A DNA stretch of 60,000 bases. Origin: Bolinopsis microptera (lineage: Eukaryota; Ctenophora; Tentaculata; Lobata; Bolinopsidae). The notes below the pieces were generated by a model. That model was not told where the DNA came from and did not search any database. It saw only the letters and a list, made by a program, of their open reading frames with translations. A program made the translations under genes and the position numbers. Positions within the stretch are counted from its first letter, which is position 1, and each line of letters starts with the position of its first letter. This document shows positions 59,526-60,000 of this stretch, piece by piece. The DNA lies in the NCBI RefSeq assembly GCF_026151205.1, contig NC_087076.1:20145919-20205918 (forward strand), written 5' to 3'.

Positions 59526-60000
59526 TGAACGTGTAAACTGTAATAGTGGGCACTGTTCTTATATAAGTTGTGCAACATTGAGTTACGTAGGGTATACACC
59601 CGGCATCATTTACAAGAGTTTGTACGCATATGTTAGTTTAAAACCTTTGTTTTTCAAATTGTTCTTAAGTTCTTAACTGCTGTTCACATTTTATAGTGGT
59701 TGGTTTGGTTTTGCTTCGGTGCTAATGACAGGCGCCTAGTTGACTTTGACTTTGAGAGCAATTCTGGATATAGCATTAGCAAGGTATGATATCCGAATAT
59801 GCATGAGATTGTGAGCGGGCGGCACCTTTAGATATTTCCTCTAAAACACACTACCTCAGACTTAAAGCTAATAACCCAATAACATAATAAGCAGAGAATT
59901 TAGCTAGGGTTTATCCAGCGAAATTAGGCTAGTGTAACTGCGCAGTGCGCACTATTTAGTACACTCATTAATTGAGTTGTTTGGGAATTACCTTGAGAGA
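59526..60000. other. No recognised feature
   Basis: This is unassigned sequence up to the window edge. No long open frame or repeat is seen. Confidence 0.5.

Overview
This window looks like AT-rich nuclear DNA of an invertebrate animal. The evidence is a spliced gene with GT-AG introns, long microsatellites and minisatellites, and several classes of LINE and DNA transposon. I cannot place the species from sequence alone. Only two host genes can be supported, both on the minus strand. One is a secreted M1-family aminopeptidase, read as an uninterrupted 877-codon frame at 35366-37999. The other is a SURF4/Erv29-type ER cargo-receptor gene whose exons I assembled by hand between 44037 and 52178.

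Positions 1-13000 are a pile-up of mobile elements. There is a foldback MITE (234-736). A 2.85-kb element with inverted ends (1277-4123) carries about 20 copies of a 15-bp motif, spaced about 150 bp apart and switching orientation at the middle. Two RTE-like LINE fragments follow (4586-7325 plus; 8198-9289 minus), then a nearly complete CR1-like LINE (9438-12676 minus).

Positions 13000-28400 hold a nested structure. A short retroposon built around a CR1-like 5' fragment is present in tandem (16890-18130 and 18133-28168). The second copy is split by a pogo/Tigger-like transposon (19103-27900, TA target duplication). That transposon is itself split by a 6.9-kb CR1-like LINE (about 20109-26989, minus). 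The LINE is the most interesting item: ORF2 has two PHD-like fingers, an endonuclease and a reverse transcriptase, and ORF1 joins an AlkB-like 2-oxoglutarate/Fe(II) dioxygenase to an SGNH esterase, with the catalytic residues of both present.

Positions 28400-35340 hold diverged repeats with no recognisable gene. From 38000 to 44000 there are small DNA transposons: a 99-bp hAT MITE, a 102-bp near-perfect hairpin, and a mariner-type element holding a tRNA-derived SINE next to the 3' end of the SURF4-like gene. The 6.1-kb first intron of that gene contains a 2.7-kb minisatellite of 55-bp units. Both host genes have short tandem repeats directly upstream of the start codon.

Positions 52400-60000 are mostly repeats: a 487-bp (CA)n run, an 810-bp inverted-repeat element with an 8-bp target duplication, a tandem family with a coding-like reading frame, and a block of GAGAGCG repeats. 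Two short exon-like stretches near 57940-58340 are noted with low confidence.
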